Assembly: GCA_036936605.1 (NCBI GenBank)
Contig: JAUPFV010000005.1
Span: 77,512,885-77,576,884 of the forward strand
Direction of reading: 5' to 3'
Length of the DNA stretch: 64,000 nucleotides
Source of the DNA: Limnanthes douglasii subsp. nivea
Taxonomy: Eukaryota; Streptophyta; Magnoliopsida; Brassicales; Limnanthaceae
Below the pieces are notes generated by a model that was not told the DNA's origin, searched no databases, and saw only the letters and a list, made by a program, of their open reading frames with translations. Position 1 is the stretch's first letter; each line of letters opens with the position of its first letter. This document shows, piece after piece, positions 23,130 through 36,900 of this stretch. The position numbers were made by a program, and so were the translations under genes.

Positions 23130-23700
23130 GGCAAAGGACTATAAGAACCTAGCTTATCAAGATTTCAAGCGGTTTATCTAGCTCATTTATGGGAAGGTTT
23201 GATGTTTTCAGTGCCCCAAACGACTCATAATTTAGGTCATCTATTATCGAGTATTGAACGTTAGTGAGAACATCCTCCACAAGCTTATTTGATTCATCCT
23301 TTGGGCTAGACTAGTTAGGCGCTGCTACATTTTGGTTATTCTTAAGAATACTATAGCCTTCTTTGGTACATTCTCGTTTTTCATAATTTTTCATCTGTGC
23401 ATACAACCTTGGTGTCGTCGTCGCCTTGGCTATTTTTGTATGAATTTTTATTCCATCTCTTCCTTTCACTATGAAGTCTTCATCTACCATGAACAAATTA
23501 TTCGTAGCATCCCCTTGAGCTGATGAAGCTTTGTTCTCCAGCTGAATCTTTTTTGTTGGGTGACCACCGAACAACGCACTATCAGAAATTTGACGTCTCA
23601 CTTATCCAATTTCTCTCGGGCATTGAAATTAAATAGCCGCCTCATCTCTTTATCACCATTTGTGTCACTTTCTAACTTGAAAAATCTACTCATCGGTCAC
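23130..23700 (-). pseudogene. Unrecognised decayed reading frame
   Basis: Open from 23601 to 23311 (96 codons, starting MRRQISDSALFGGHPTKKIQ). It continues in the same frame past one stop (SSPKDESNKLVEDVLTNVQ ... FGALKTSNLPINELDKPLEI) to about 23130. The composition is that of a soluble coding sequence, so this was probably a gene. The family is not recognised; a transposon-derived origin is likely given the setting. Confidence 0.4.
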
Positions 23701-23759
23701 CTCACCACTGATGATGTTAAGCTGGTTAACATGGGGAAATGATTTTATAATAGTTAATT

Positions 23760-25450
23760 TGTTATTATCGCGCCAATATAGTGAAATATAGTTTGGCTTC
23801 ATCTTTCAACAACCCAAATTCCCTTCCAATTTTTAAATCAAAACTAGTTGTCATTGTTGTGATATTCTGATATGTAAAATTCACTAATATTAATCAAGGT
23901 AGGACTTACTGCAAACATACCAGTCCACACGAGTCAATGAAACCTCTTATATTTTATGGTCTCTCAATTAACCTTCACAAAAACAAATAACAATTTCCAA
24001 CCAATGTATGTATACGGAAGGTCTTACATAATCTTGTATGCATCAGACATGGAGAGATACTAGTAATGGAGCCCTGGTGTCAGCACTAGGGTCGAGATGA
24101 TAATCAAGGATTTGGTCTGAAATGGTAGTTATGCTAATTCTTACCCGACCCACATTTCTATAAGGAGACGTCAAACGTTGGGCGTCAACTAACTTGATAT
24201 AAGTTTTTTATACATGTAGTAAAAAATATAATGATGAAAAGGGAAATACATGCCCATTTAAAAAATTATTGTAAGAGTAATAGGCATATCGACTATATAA
24301 TATTGGTTCAAAAAAATGGTCCAAGTCCATTCGTATGTGGGAAATGTCAGATTAGTTCTCCACACATTGATGCAGTAACTCGAACTTTAACGTGTTGCAA
24401 CCGACTGAGAACCATCACATAGGGTGGAAAGCCTCATACTGTTTTAGAAGATGTTAACTTGGTGCCTCATAGGTCGATTGTTTATCAATATTTTATATAT
24501 TGGGTGTCTACTTAATGGCTCATATGGGGTATAAGTTTTTTCACCATCAGGACGATATACCAGTGACCTATGGCGGTCACCATACCCCTTGTGTGTAGCT
24601 GAATACCTACTTAGAGAAAATCTAGTTAGTGGCCTGTAGATAATAGTACTATAGTTAAAGACACATATGACTCCATGATACAAATACCTCTAGTTAACCT
24701 AGTAAGTGTCTATTTGGCCAATTTACAAGCTTTTTGTGTCATATGGTAGCTATATTCCTCAATCAACCATTGTATATTTAGAGTTTGAGAGGATTTTTTT
24801 TACGGTTATGAACTAAATTTGAGCGTTGTGCTGCTCTAGAGGTTTGGAAGAAATATACGATTGCATTTCAAAACATTGGTTCTCTATTCATAAAGTAAGA
24901 TGTGACCCTTTTTCCCTTGAATAATGATATCGCCTTGTATTTTGATTGACATAATAGGTATATGCGTGTGAGAATATGAGGAGTCTTAGAGGCAAATTCA
25001 TGTGCAATATTTGACAACTCATGTTGTACATCAACGCCATAATTCAGTGATGACTGAAGTGAAAAATCTACCCTAAAGCATTGCTTGCCATTCAATAACA
25101 ATTTATTGTCCAAATAGTATGTAACAAGTGAGTCGGGAGACACTATATATATTTCACATATTCGCCTTCATTGATCAGAGCCATCACAATCTCTTAATTA
25201 TGCTCATGAGGTGTATCATCCAACCCCATTGATTCCCCTCATAGGTTTCCGCCAGAAGACATCACATTTTTAGGTGATTTTTTATGAACTAAAAATAATC
25301 CATACCTCATCAACACTCGAGAACACTAAAGAGAGGAGGGTGTTTTTCAAAGATGTTTACAGTTAATTGCACGAGATTAGTTGTGTTAGGGGGGAGGGGG
25401 TTTATATACCCAAATATTAACTGACAGTTTAAATGGTCGATCAATCAACA
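23760..25450. other. Unrecognised region with short open segments
   Basis: Minus-strand segments at 24868-25143 (91 codons) and 24444-24683 (79 codons) have ordinary protein-like composition but no motif I can name. The stretches between them are AT-rich. Confidence 0.3.
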
Positions 25451-25839
25451 GAACATCACTCAAAATGTTTTTGTCGATTTGCCTATATTATTTTACTCCT
25501 ATCTCAATAATGATATTCTCATGCATCTTCGTCTGTTCCGCCTCGAACATTACGCAAACGCAAAGTAACTCTAAGCTTATCTATTCAAAGAAGTCTAGAA
25601 TAAGTTACATCACTTACCAATTCTGGTCCACCTCGAATATCATGCAAGGTAACCCCTCGAATTAAATCAGAATCACATCTTTCTCGAGATGTTTCTACAA
25701 AAAATAAAACTTTTATAGCTATGTGAGACTCCAAAGCTAACATATTTTCACAAAACAACATCAATAATCCTACACCATCACCTTTTCCCCCGATAGAGAC
25801 TGCTGGGACCATCACATAGTCTCAACAAACTTCCTCGCA

Positions 25840-28293
25840 TACTCAAGAAGCAAAACTACCCTCAAACCTTAATCCTCCTCGATTAATAAATGAAGTGTCT
25901 GAGGAAGATGCTGATTCAGAAACAACACAATCAAATTTCAAGGACAAGGAAAATGATGTTGCATCTGACACATAATACGATGCCTCGAAACAAGGAGCAG
26001 CAGAGAGAAGAATAAAAAAACTAAAGCTCCAGTTGAGATTCCCAAGGACATTGATGTCTCAATCAATATAAACTTGAAACCACTCATCCCCAAATATATT
26101 ATGACGCTAAAAAATGTGTCATACATTTACTTTAACAAAACTCATGTTGATCGTTTGAAGAAACAATATGAAAATGGTAGACAACATCACACTTTGACTT
26201 CCAAAGGAAGTGGAGACTCCTCTAATTGTGGAGCAGATGAGTTGGTGGTCTATCCTACGATCATCAACTGGGGTCTTCGATTTCAACTAGATCCGATGAT
26301 AGTGGAATACTTCGAAATCTTGGACCTTTTTCCTACACAAGCGACAGTGAGACTATGGTTTACACTCCTGTAAGTGATTATGGCTCGAGATTAATGAAAA
26401 CTCTTCTCTCCATTAAGGATTTCCTTGCCATAATTGGTATTTCAAAGGGACCAGTACTACCCTTTTACTACCTAACATTAAATTAATGACTTCAAAGTTA
26501 TCGACGATTTTCTTGAAGTTGAAAAATTATATAAACAAATATTTGTCTTTATATCAAGAGCTTAGGAGAATGTTAAAGAAATATCTGAGCCGAATCCTTC
26601 CAAACGTAATCTTGTTTGGAGAAGCAACAATAAGTATTTTCATTTATATCTCATTTTATCTTTTTTAACTGATATATGCTTTCCCATATATATTGTCATT
26701 GTTCTTAGGAATTTTGAGGAGGTATAATAATTGACAAAACGACGCGAAACATGTCTTTCCTCAACTAGCCACTTGGGCAGAATATGAATGGGGCAATGGG
26801 TTTCACTCAGCCTTTCAACCCACTAATTTCAACAACAGTCATTTGTGGAGGATTTTCTTGGGTGCCAACCTCCCCGAAAATCTAATGAAGCAACCAAAAC
26901 CAAACCTTGTTGTGAAAAGACTGCCTACACTTGATAACAAAATTATTTTGTAGGTGCGCAATAGATCTGCCAGTCACTTGCCTTCGAAAAAAAAAGATCA
27001 AGAAAAAACAACTATTACATCTGGTGCTAGCCCTTCCTCTAAACTGAATTCGTAAAATAAAAAAGGAACTAAAACCAAGAGGAAAGAAACTAAGGTTAGT
27101 CTTTCAACAATCGAATAGGGTGTTGAGTCTGAACCTTCTTAAAAAGAAAGAAGACTTCTACCCCAAGGAAAAAGAAATCTGCAAAAGCTTCATCATGAAA
27201 AAAGAGTAGAAAAGACCCCTAACTCAATTGTTTTAGATATTTTCCAACTGAAGCTAAAAAAGACAATCTTCCAGGAGGAGTTAAAGTAGGAGATAATCAA
27301 AGAGAAATGAGTATAGAAAATTACCATGGAGATGACCAATTCTTTCCTGATAAGCCTACTAGTGAAGAAGAGCTTCAAGCTCTCTACAAAGACATGGATA
27401 CAGAGGTTCAACAAATCCAAGAATAACTTCGACAAATTGTACATCGAGTTACTCCTCCTGTCTTGCATGAATCATGCCTTCTTCAGATGCTGCCCTGGCC
27501 TCCTCATCAACTCTTATGCCTTACAACAAAGGAAGGTTCATCCCTGTCTAAGAGTAATCCGAAGAAGTATTACTTGCTCTGCAACATGTATCCAACCTCA
27601 AAGAAGAAACCAAATTATTATGCACCGGAGTAAATTCTTCTCAGATACATTTAGAAAATATGACTAAGGAGATGCTCCGACTTAAAAATGATGCTGCGGC
27701 AAAAAAAGGATTGAGAGAGAGTTTTAGAAAACATATCCAGGAGCAACTTCATGTATTCCAAATTGACAGGTCGCAATATATCCATGGATCCATCTAACTT
27801 AAACTTCGTCTTTGCTCCATGCATGATAAAAAAAAATAGAGAAGCTTAATTCTTCTCATCAAGCTGAGATGGAAGCGCTTAAGAACAAACATGTTCGGGA
27901 ACTTTCTGAGGAGTAGAAAAAATATTCTTATTTTTAAGAATCTTTAAACAAGAGTGAATAAGAAAAGAAGAAGTTGACATCTGATATAGTTGATCTCAAG
28001 ACCGCTCTTGGGAAAGAAAGATAAATTATTATGGATGCTGCTGAAACTGAATGTGGAATAGACACATTAGCTGTCATAAAGAATGTCGAGAAGCAGCAAT
28101 CAATCAACTTGTTCGTGAAATTCATGCACCATTCCCTAAGGTAAACTTGTCAAGATTATAGGAATGATTCCCCATTGACAACCGACCCAGTGAGGCCTTC
28201 GATCTTGTCCCACTAACTCCGCCGAAGAGATAGATTCAGAAGAAAATGATACTGGTGAAGGAGATTCTCCCGAAGAGAATTCCGAAGAAAAAT
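25840..28293 (+). pseudogene. Element 2 antisense ORF, decayed
   Basis: Counterpart of 760-3556. An acidic segment (DADSETTQSNFKDKENDVAS, about 25905) precedes the core (LIPKYIMTLKNVSYIYF ... INWGLRFQLDPMIVEYFEIL at 26080-26330). Exon 1 ends near 26631 at the place matching the element 1 intron, but the donor is now ATAAGT instead of GTAAGT. The acceptor TTGTTCTTAG survives near 26709. Exon 2 keeps GNGFHSAFQPTNFNNSHLWR (about 26800), Lys-rich tracts, a coiled-coil remnant and the acidic end SPEENSEEK at 28293. Confidence 0.82.
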
Positions 28294-28489
28294 AACTATT
28301 GTTTCCCTTTTTTGTCCAAGTCACTTAATATTGTATGATGAGTGAATGCTTAGTTGTTCAACATTCATAATATATTTTTGTAAGTTCGAATTAGCTTTCG
28401 TGAATTAGTACTTTTCCTTTGCCTATATTCATTTTCCCTATCATAAAAACTTATAATTTGAAGAACAAAGTCATTTTTACCTCGGATAA

Positions 28490-28690
28490 TAATAGTGCGT
28501 GAAAAAGTGCGTTTAAAGAATGTAGCACCTCGACTAACAATTGGTGTGTTTAAACAATGTGAACACCTAATATATATATATATATAGTGCTTTAAAGAAT
28601 GTAGCACCTCGAATATATATAGTGCATTTAGATAATGTAGCACCTCAAATATATATTGTGCGTTTAGAGAATATAGCACCTCTAATATGG
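28490..28690. repeat. Degenerate tandem repeat of element 2, same position as the element 1 array
   Basis: Four or five units of about 40-55 bp with the core AATGTAGCACCTCGAA, partly expanded by a TA run at 28570-28586. The core GCACCTCGAA is shared with the 34-bp repeat of element 1 although the units otherwise differ. Confidence 0.75.
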
Positions 28691-28954
28691 TCGTCTTTTC
28701 AAGAAGTGGTGATAATGAACGTTTAACACTTCAGAATAATTACTTTTGGTCAACAATTTCAAAGATAATCAATCTTTGACTAGTTACTAAAATTATTTAA
28801 ATACTTATGTTTAAAACAACCATTGGCCAAAAAATACTTTTATAAATATCTTTCAATATTTATATTATACCTCATTAAAACCTCCCTGGGCCAACAGGGC
28901 AGGAAATAGTATGTCAATTATTCAAAAAATAGTCAAAAGAAAACATCATTCGAA

Positions 28955-31900
28955 TTATAGCTTTAGGTGCTCTATATTCCAAGGATATTGAAGCATTATT
29001 CCTTGCTCATCACAAAGGCGATAAGTACCCGACTTCAGTCTCTCCATAACCATATAAGGACCCTCCCAATTTGGTGCCATCTTTTCGAGGAGTTTGTCCT
29101 TTTTATGAATGAATACTTTTCTCAAGAATTTGTCTCCTACCTTAAAATCCTTCATTCTAATCTTTGAATTGTATCGGCTCCTCATCAACGTTTGATAATG
29201 AGTCATACTCACATGAGATCTAACTTTTTTTTCTTCGATAAAATCTAGCTCTGTTCTCTTTGCCTCTTCATTCACCTCTTTAGAATATTGAAGTACCATA
29301 TATGAAGGTAGAGTATATTCTGCATGACTAATAACATTCATACCATAGACCAAAGAAAAACGGGTTTCTTGAGTAGCCTCTATAGTAATTGTACGATAAG
29401 CCCACAACACCTCTTACAAATAGTTATGCCATTTCCCTGCAGCACATGTTAAATTCTTCTTCAAACCTTCCAAAATAGATCTATCGGTCACTTCTACTTG
29501 ACCATTTTATTGTGGATAAAATGACGTAGAAAAACACTATGTTATTCCCCTTGAAGTACAAAAAGAAGTCATTTCCCTATTGTTAAATTGAAGACCATTA
29601 TTAGTAGTGATTTTTTGAGGAACCCCAAAGCGGTAACAAATATTATTCACAATGAACTTAATAACATCTTTTGCCTTTGTTCTAAAGAATGGTTCAACTT
29701 CTGCCCACTTCGAAATGTAATTCACCGCCACACTGATCATTTGACGTCCTCCAGAAGCCATAAGCAATGGTCCTACCAAATATATTCCACATCTGTCAAA
29801 CGAGATAGCTTCGGAAATAGACATAAGTGGTACTGCTGGTTTGTGAATGAAATGGGAAAAACACTGACAAGTATCACAACATCGAATTAGAACTTTAGCA
29901 TCATTCATAATTGAAGTCCAATAATACCATGCCAACAAAACCAAACGCATCAAGGACTTGAAACCATAATGTGTTGAACCCTTAAGATCTCTTGAGACTC
30001 TTTTTTCCCAAAAAACGTAGAAATGGTCTACTCAAAGATTTCTTATATAACACTATATCCAATACAACATAAACATAGGATTTATATCTTATTTTTTTAG
30101 CCAGCTGTGGATCTTGAGGTAACATACCCCTTAGTAAAAAAAATAAGAATATCAGACCTCCAATCACCTTGAATCGTATCTGGAGTGACAAATACTTCCT
30201 CAACATATTTACATTGCTCTGATCGTGTCAAAATTGAAGGATCTCTTGTAACAATATCCAATGATAGTCTTCTGTATAAGAAATTGTTGCCAAAGATTCA
30301 ACAAGTGTATTATCCCCTCAGTTAATATGTTCTATAGTCACTTTATCAAACATGAGAGCCAAATTCCGAAGCTCAAGCGGATACAAAATTAAACGATCAT
30401 TTTTAGCCTCGGAAACACATGCCATATGATTTTCCACTAACTCTGAATCTATTTCCAAACATATTGTTGTTGCTCCACATATATTACCAAGTCTTAAGCC
30501 AGCCAATGTAGCCTCATGTTCAGCTTAATTATTTGATGCATGAAAACCAAAGCGAATAGCTTTGACACATTTTCTTCCCATAAGGAGCAACTAGTTGAAC
30601 TGTTTCACTGCATCCCAATATACTAGACCTACTATCTGTTTGAACTATCCACATTGAAGTTTATGGTAAAATCTCTTTATATGTCTCCTCATCTAATCGA
30701 CTTGAATGAAATTCAACAAGAAAATCAGCTAAAGATTGAGCATTAATAACTCTTCGAGGAGCAAAGCTAATATCAAAATCTCCCAACTCTACTGACCATT
30801 TAGTCATCCTTCCAGAAATATCTGGGCGTCGTAACACATTCTTTAGTGGAAAATAAGTTCGAACGACAATAGTGTGAGCTTGAAAATAAGGACGCATCTT
30901 CCTTGTAGCCACCACTAAAGCTAAAGCCAATTTTTTCAACTTTCAAATACCTTTTCTTTGCTGCCAACAAACGTTTACTAACATAATAAACCAACTTTGA
31001 AACTCTCTTATCCTCACTTATCTAAACATCACTCACAGCAAATTCTGATACTGTTATGTATAGAAATAGTTGTTCTCCAATCCAAGTTTTTGACAAAATT
31101 TCTGGTGATAACAAGAGCTCTTTAATCTTCAAAAAATCTATTTTACAACTTGGTATCCATTCAAATTCTTTGGGTATGCATGACACTTGGTAAAAAGGAA
31201 AACATTTATAAAAAAAACCTTGAAATATATCGATTAAGGGAAGCTAACCTTCATGTCAATACTTGGACCTCCTTTATAGTTCGAGGTAAGTTCATCAAAA
31301 CCAAAGCCTTCAATTATTCTACATCTATTTCTATTCCTTTTTCACTAATGATATATCCTATAAAGTTTCCCAATCGTACACCAAAAGTACATTTATCAGG
31401 GTTCAGCGCAAACAAAAGGCTCTTAAATTTAAAAATGTCTCCTCTAAATCTTGAAGGTGTTCATCATCTGTAAAACTCTTAACCAACATATCATCAATGT
31501 ATACCTCCATATTCCTTCCGATCTAAGTAGCAAAGGAATTATTTACCAACCTTTTATATGTTTCTCCACCATTCTTCAACCCAAAATGAATAACCTTATA
31601 ACAATGTAAGTCTCGATCAGTGATGAACGTAGTGCTTTATTGATTTGTTAGATACATCTGAATATAGTTATACCCTGCAAAAACAACCATGAAAGACGAA
31701 ATTTTATACCCTGGAGTAGAATCAACTAGGTGATCTATTCGAGGAACAATAAAGGGATCTTTAGGACAAGCTTGATTCAAATTGATAAAGTCAACACACA
31801 TCCTCGATTTCTCATTTTTCTTCTTAACCATCACTGGGTTTGTTGTCCATAGATGATATTGTGCCTCCTTAATATGTCCAACTCTAGACAAGTGATCCAC

Positions 31901-32192
31901 TTCTACCATAATAGCCTCTGTTTTTTCATCAGAAAAATATGTCTCTTTTGAATAACATGCTTGATCTTCGGATTTTTAGCTAAGCTATGACATATCACTT
32001 TAGGTGGAACCCCCATTACATCTTCTGTTTTCCAAGCAAAAATATCCAAATTAGCAAATAGAAATCATAACAATTGATGTCACATAGTTGGTGACAACAA
32101 CGTTCCTATTCGGAAAAGATATTTTTCTATACTTTTAATCACTGTCAACGAACCCGGGGTTTCCCTTGGATCATCAAATCCTTCTTCATCTG
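28955..32192 (-). pseudogene. pol: Element 2 pol, decayed
   Basis: Fragments in order on the minus strand: RT (31909-31480, AGYNYIQMYL and downstream), RNase H (30990-30660, KMRPYFQAHTIVVRTYFPLK), archaeal-type RNase H (30560-30310, LAGLRLGNICGA), integrase core (29950-29540, MASGGRQMISVAVNYISKWA, with NNGLQF where DNGPQF is expected) and integrase end (29410-28955, GDKFLRKVF ... YPWNIEHLKL). The second integrase Asp is Asn, one of many lesions. No function is expected. Confidence 0.88.
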
Positions 32193-34371
32193 TTATTCAG
32201 CCATTCAATCTTCATAATTAGGACATCGAATACAAAGAGTTGTTGCATAACATTTTCTAGCTACTTTTTTATCACTTTGGACCACCCCAACATTGTCTAT
32301 AATAACATACTTTAAACACTGATGAATCGTAGTAACATTTGCATACATCATCGAAATCCATGATCTTCCAAAAATAACATTATAACTCGTCGGACAATCC
32401 ACTACCATGAACAAAACTTAAAAAGGCCTTTTTAACTTCACCCTCAAATTCTCCAATCACCTGAGTTGTTACACATATAAACCCAATTATAGTACGATCT
32501 AACTGACAAATTTGAGGTGGATTACGCATCCTATTATAAGTTGACTTGAAGAATATGTTTGTAGAACTTCTTCTATCTATTAGAACACGTTTAATTTCCA
32601 GCCCACCTAGTTCTGCTCCAATAACCACTGCATCTTCATGAGGTCCCGATATTCCCCTCAAATTATCCTCATCGAGAAGAACAAAATTAGTTTTTACCAT
32701 ACAGTTGTGTAGACATCCTCCCATCTATTTGAGTAGTTAGATTCACTACTTAGACTTTTAACAAAAGCAACTAACTTGCCATTTTATATTAAAACTTGTA
32801 TCTCCTTCTTTAAAGCAATGCAATCTGTAGTATCATGCCAAATATCATTATGATACTTGAAAAATATATTGTTACGCTCTTCTCTTGGTATGTTTATTGG
32901 AGATAGATTTTCAAAGCTTACATAACCTTTGGCATTTTCATAAATTACAACAATATGTTTAGTTAAATCGGTATAATACTATTACCTTATCCATTGATTT
33001 GACCTTGGTCTGTGAAACTGATAACCTAAAACTTGAGTTGGATACCCCCTAATTCGAGGAGGAAAATTATTGTTGTAGCTTGGACGAGGTGGTTGATAAT
33101 TCGAGAAATGTCCTTGATTATTTGACACTTGCCCTGAATTATTTTGACTAACTTCAACCCCTCCTCGAACCTTAGTTGATTCTTCCACTTTAATCTCATT
33201 ATCAACTTGAGCCATAAGAGATCCAAAAATTTATGCTCTCTTTTTTGTTGTTTCATTTTCCAAATCACCTGGCAATAAATCTTATCGAAATGCATCCATA
33301 ACAACCAATTCTTCACAATTATCCAACCCTGCTTTTGTCAGTACAAAATAATTTGTATAATCCTTCAAATTTTCTCCCACAATTTATTTACATTGTATTA
33401 TCGTGCCATCATTTTCTTGTATTTCTATGCTTCCCACAACATACCGTTGAAAGGTTGTATAGAAATCTCTTAATTTAGAAATAGATCCCCTCAGAATCCT
33501 GTTATACCAGTTCAAAGTTGTACCCTTGAATGTTTGAGAGAAGGCTCTGCATACCAGCCTATCATCATCTTCAAAATTAATCATATAATTCTTAAATTTT
33601 TTGACATGGTCATGAGGATGTTGCATACCATAAAAAAAATTGACCTTAGAAATATCGAATCGCTTTGGAAGAGTGATTGACCTTATCTCAGTTGTTAAAT
33701 GATAATTTCTCCAATCAACTCCTTGCACATATTGGCCATCTCCTCCTATTCCCATGACAACATGAAAATTTCGATCATCTAAACTTGTGTATTAATTCGA
33801 TGTATTCCCTTTACACCAATATGTTTTCTTTAAACAAAGAGGTATATAATCTATTTTGGACTTATTCTCTTTACGCGATTTTTGAGCCGACTTTTTTATT
33901 CTTCTTTCAAAGATTCACGATACCTCTTTTTCTTAGATGATCTTTCGTTAGATTTCAAACTATCAAATCCATTATCACTAGATGTGATATACATGTGTTT
34001 GTATCTTTATTTTTGCAAAGTAAGATGCTCATTTTCAGGCTCAAAATGGGTTTTTCTCCGATCACTTCGAACCTGATGAGTCGTATAAGATCGATCAGAC
34101 TGATTTTCAAGATCATACTTCTCTTCAACTTATCGTACCTCAGCTTTTAGTCTAACTAACTGAATTTTTTGCTCTATTTGAACATACTTATCGTTTAGCG
34201 CTGTGATTTTATCCATCAACTGATTCATTCGAGCTTCGATGTCTGAATGAGTCTGCTGGATTGGAATTTGATCATCATCCTTTTCCTTACCTCTTCCTCT
34301 TTGTAGATCTAACCTCAAAGTTTCGATCTCTTTTTGGACCAAATGACCATCTTATTTCCATGGTTCCATTA
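32193..34371 (-). pseudogene. gag-pro: Element 2 gag and protease, decayed
   Basis: The gag start region (34371-34130) encodes a charged coiled coil, IEARMNQLMDKITALNDKYV. Gag core: 33755-33384 (FKNYMINFEDDDRLVCRAFS). The C-terminal part (33215-32982) is Gln/Asn-rich. Protease: 32724-32205, with VLIDRRSSTNIFF in place of VLIDTGSSANVLF, so the DTG active site is lost. YNVIFGRSWI is kept. After a TGA at 32205 the frame meets TAA CAG at 32195-32190, the site matching the element 1 and 3 protease-RT stops. Confidence 0.87.
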
Positions 34372-34455
34372 TCAATCCAGAATAGTTGTCATTAATTATA
34401 AATTCATTCTTCTTTGGTTTTAGAGTACGAAATCAAGTTATAAATCGATAGAAAT

Positions 34456-34473
34456 CTCCCACTGTGGTCGCCA
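34456..34473 (-). promoter_or_regulatory. Element 2 primer binding site
   Basis: On the minus strand TGGCGACCACAGTGGGAG lies three bases (AAT) after the LTR end. It is identical over 18 bases to the PBS of element 3 and differs from element 1. Confidence 0.85.
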
Positions 34474-34476
34474 ATT

Positions 34477-34766
34477 TGGTATGTGAAAATTTGGTTCTTG
34501 AGAGAGATAGAAAGAGAGAGATTTTGATTTTAGAGAGAGAAAGACAATATTGAGGTAATGAAAATGTCGTATGGTTTATTCACAACCCCAACTATTATTT
34601 ATACGCGTTGAGACTTAGTAAAACAGAATTGGTTACATAAATGGGTTAATTTCACTTTAGTCCCCTATCCTTACAAACCGTCCAAACCTATCTTACAACT
34701 ATATAATTGGCTATATAAGACTTTAATGTATTGCATTTAAGCTCCCAACATTATATATCCTTATCA
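34477..34766 (-). repeat. Element 2, 5' LTR (about 290 bp)
   Basis: The plus strand starts TGGTATGTGAAAAT beside the PBS and ends TATATCCTTATCA, the same end as the element 1 LTR. The inner sequence is otherwise diverged. No partner was found on the left side. Confidence 0.75.
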
Positions 34767-35900
34767 TGCTCAATTATCCAGTTTACCATGTTATTTAGCA
34801 TATGAACTCATGATATACGATCATGTTCGTCGCCATTGTAATGATCTCAGTATACTAAATAGGCTAATCGAGCCATAAAGTCTATCTCACTTATTATTAA
34901 TGAAGGATTAATTATGTAAGATGATGATGGATTTTTTTATAATTTTCTTTATCACTTTTTTTTTATTTTTCTTAAGACATCATTAATTCTGGATCTATAT
35001 TTCGATCTCTTGGTTTGGATTAGTCATACCAAAAATAATTTTAAAGAACGTTAAAACTATCAGAATTGAAATTAACTTCTTTTTTTCATTTTTATCATCT
35101 ATATAAAAATAATAATTAAATATATAATTTATTTTAGGTATATAATCTTTTATAAATATAATCATAAAAATATCAATTTTTTTTATGGTTAATGGATATC
35201 ATTTATAATGGTGTGATATTGTATAATATTATCTTTATTGTTAACGAAAAATAATACAATATAGTAGTAAATTAATAAATTTAATATTTTTTTACATCAA
35301 AATCCGACTAATTTTTTAATTATCATATGACAAAAAATGTAATTTATCAGTAAGTAAATGAACGAATTTGTATAGCCTAACTATCATTTTTGTATAAATA
35401 GAGTGCAAAAAAGTAAGTCGCGCACCAAACTCAACGAGTCTTCACTAAACCAAGTTTTTAAATCTATTATTATTATTATTATTACTACGGTCATGAAACA
35501 ATCGGGATAACCAAACAGTGATATCAATCCACATATATATATATATATATAACTATATAAAACTTTCATTCATTCATTGAAGCACATATCCGACATAGTT
35601 GATGTTATGTTTATCATTTTTTCCACAAATTATTAGATACAACCGAGGTGTTTTTTTTTCATTTTATTTATTCTTCGATGGTAGTAATGAGTTGTTTTTA
35701 GGGGTTTAATGATGGTTTGATTGGTTATAAGATTTCAATTTTAGAATTTGGTTCTACAAGGATTTAGATTTTGTTTTAAATTTGATTAATCTCTGTTTTG
35801 GTACCAGTGTTTGAAATAGGGAAATAATCTTATATTACGTTTTTTTGTGAGTTAGTTTTTGTTACAGGGTTTATGCAAGGTTTAAAAAATAGGGAAATAA
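34767..35900. other. AT-rich DNA with simple repeats
   Basis: Contains a TAT run (about 35465-35484) and a TA run (35533-35551). No gene seen. Confidence 0.6.
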
Positions 35901-35919
35901 AAATTATATTTTATATTTC

Positions 35920-36900
35920 GCAATTGATTCGAATTCTTGTTGACAATTGATTTAAATCATGTGTGCATTTTGCATCTTGTCTTGTACCTAGTTCATTTAT
36001 TTTACATTTCGTATTTCGAGATTATATGATATTAGTATTTCGTATTTCTCAGTTCTATTATGAATGTATTTCGTATTTTACAGTCACGTGGTGATTATAA
36101 TTCATATTTCACAATTATGCAGTGCATGTATTAACCCGCGTTTCATATTTCTTTGTTGTCATTAACATATGTTTAGCATTCAGAAAATTGTATCAAAATA
36201 ATTCCAATACTATGTTTTTCATACCAAGACTATATACCGTAACTAAAACCATGTATGTAAAAGAAACAAAATAAGCATACTTAGAAGCTTATGAATTTCG
36301 TTGAAGAAGTTTGCTCGACGTTATTTTTCTTAATATCCGGTGATTGTATGGATTTGAAGATGGTTTACTACACCTAAGACATGTAAATATCAACATCTAC
36401 GATTGGAAAAAAACAATAAGGGGTAGGCTTATCCGTTTAATAACAAATTATTGCATAAAAAATCTTGAAACAATTATATGATGTGTTGCTATGTTGGTGG
36501 TTTGTATCTTACTATTTTGTTCAACACACAAATATAAGTATATATACTTATTCTTTAAAAATTAGTAAATTGCATACGATCATTTATTATGGAACAAAAA
36601 AAAGATATGAACAAAACATTAAGAGGATGTTTGATTCCATAATGTCTAAAATGGTTTCGCATTAGAAAGAATTTATAGTTTAATTCAATTGAATAATTAT
36701 TCAATATCAACATGATCATGTATGTATTTCATGTAGAAATATATGTTTCACATTTTTCATTTATGAAATATATATTTCACAATTCACATTTCTGTTAAGC
36801 AATGTTTCACACTTCATAATTGTTTTAAAATATGTTTTACATTTCGCATTTGTGCTAAATCATGTTTCGCAATTCATAATTACTTAAATATCTAACATAT
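35920..36900. repeat. Dispersed degenerate repeats of the TATTTCGCATTTCA type, left side
   Basis: Clusters at 35920-36150 and 36700-36900 repeat words such as TATTTCGTATTT, TTTCACATTT and TTTCGCAATTCATAATT at irregular spacing. The same words return at 48240-48540 and 48890-49090, beyond element 3. They lie between protein-like segments and look like intron content. Confidence 0.7.

Larger units (their letters stand above)
25500..34766 (-). mobile_element. Element 2: old Tat-lineage LTR retrotransposon, left end lost
   Basis: Same order and orientation as element 1: right LTR (34477-34766), PBS, gag, protease, RT, RNase H domains, integrase on the minus strand, then a tandem repeat and the plus-strand aORF. 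Stops and frameshifts occur every few hundred bases, so it is much older than element 1. No copy of the LTR, PPT or aORF promoter was found left of about 25.5 kb, so the left end is deleted or replaced. The exact left boundary is uncertain. Confidence 0.88.

Noticed and set aside
24444..25143. Possible viral or pararetroviral movement-type protein
   Set aside because: A vague impression only; no diagnostic motif, no reverse transcriptase nearby, and many stops.
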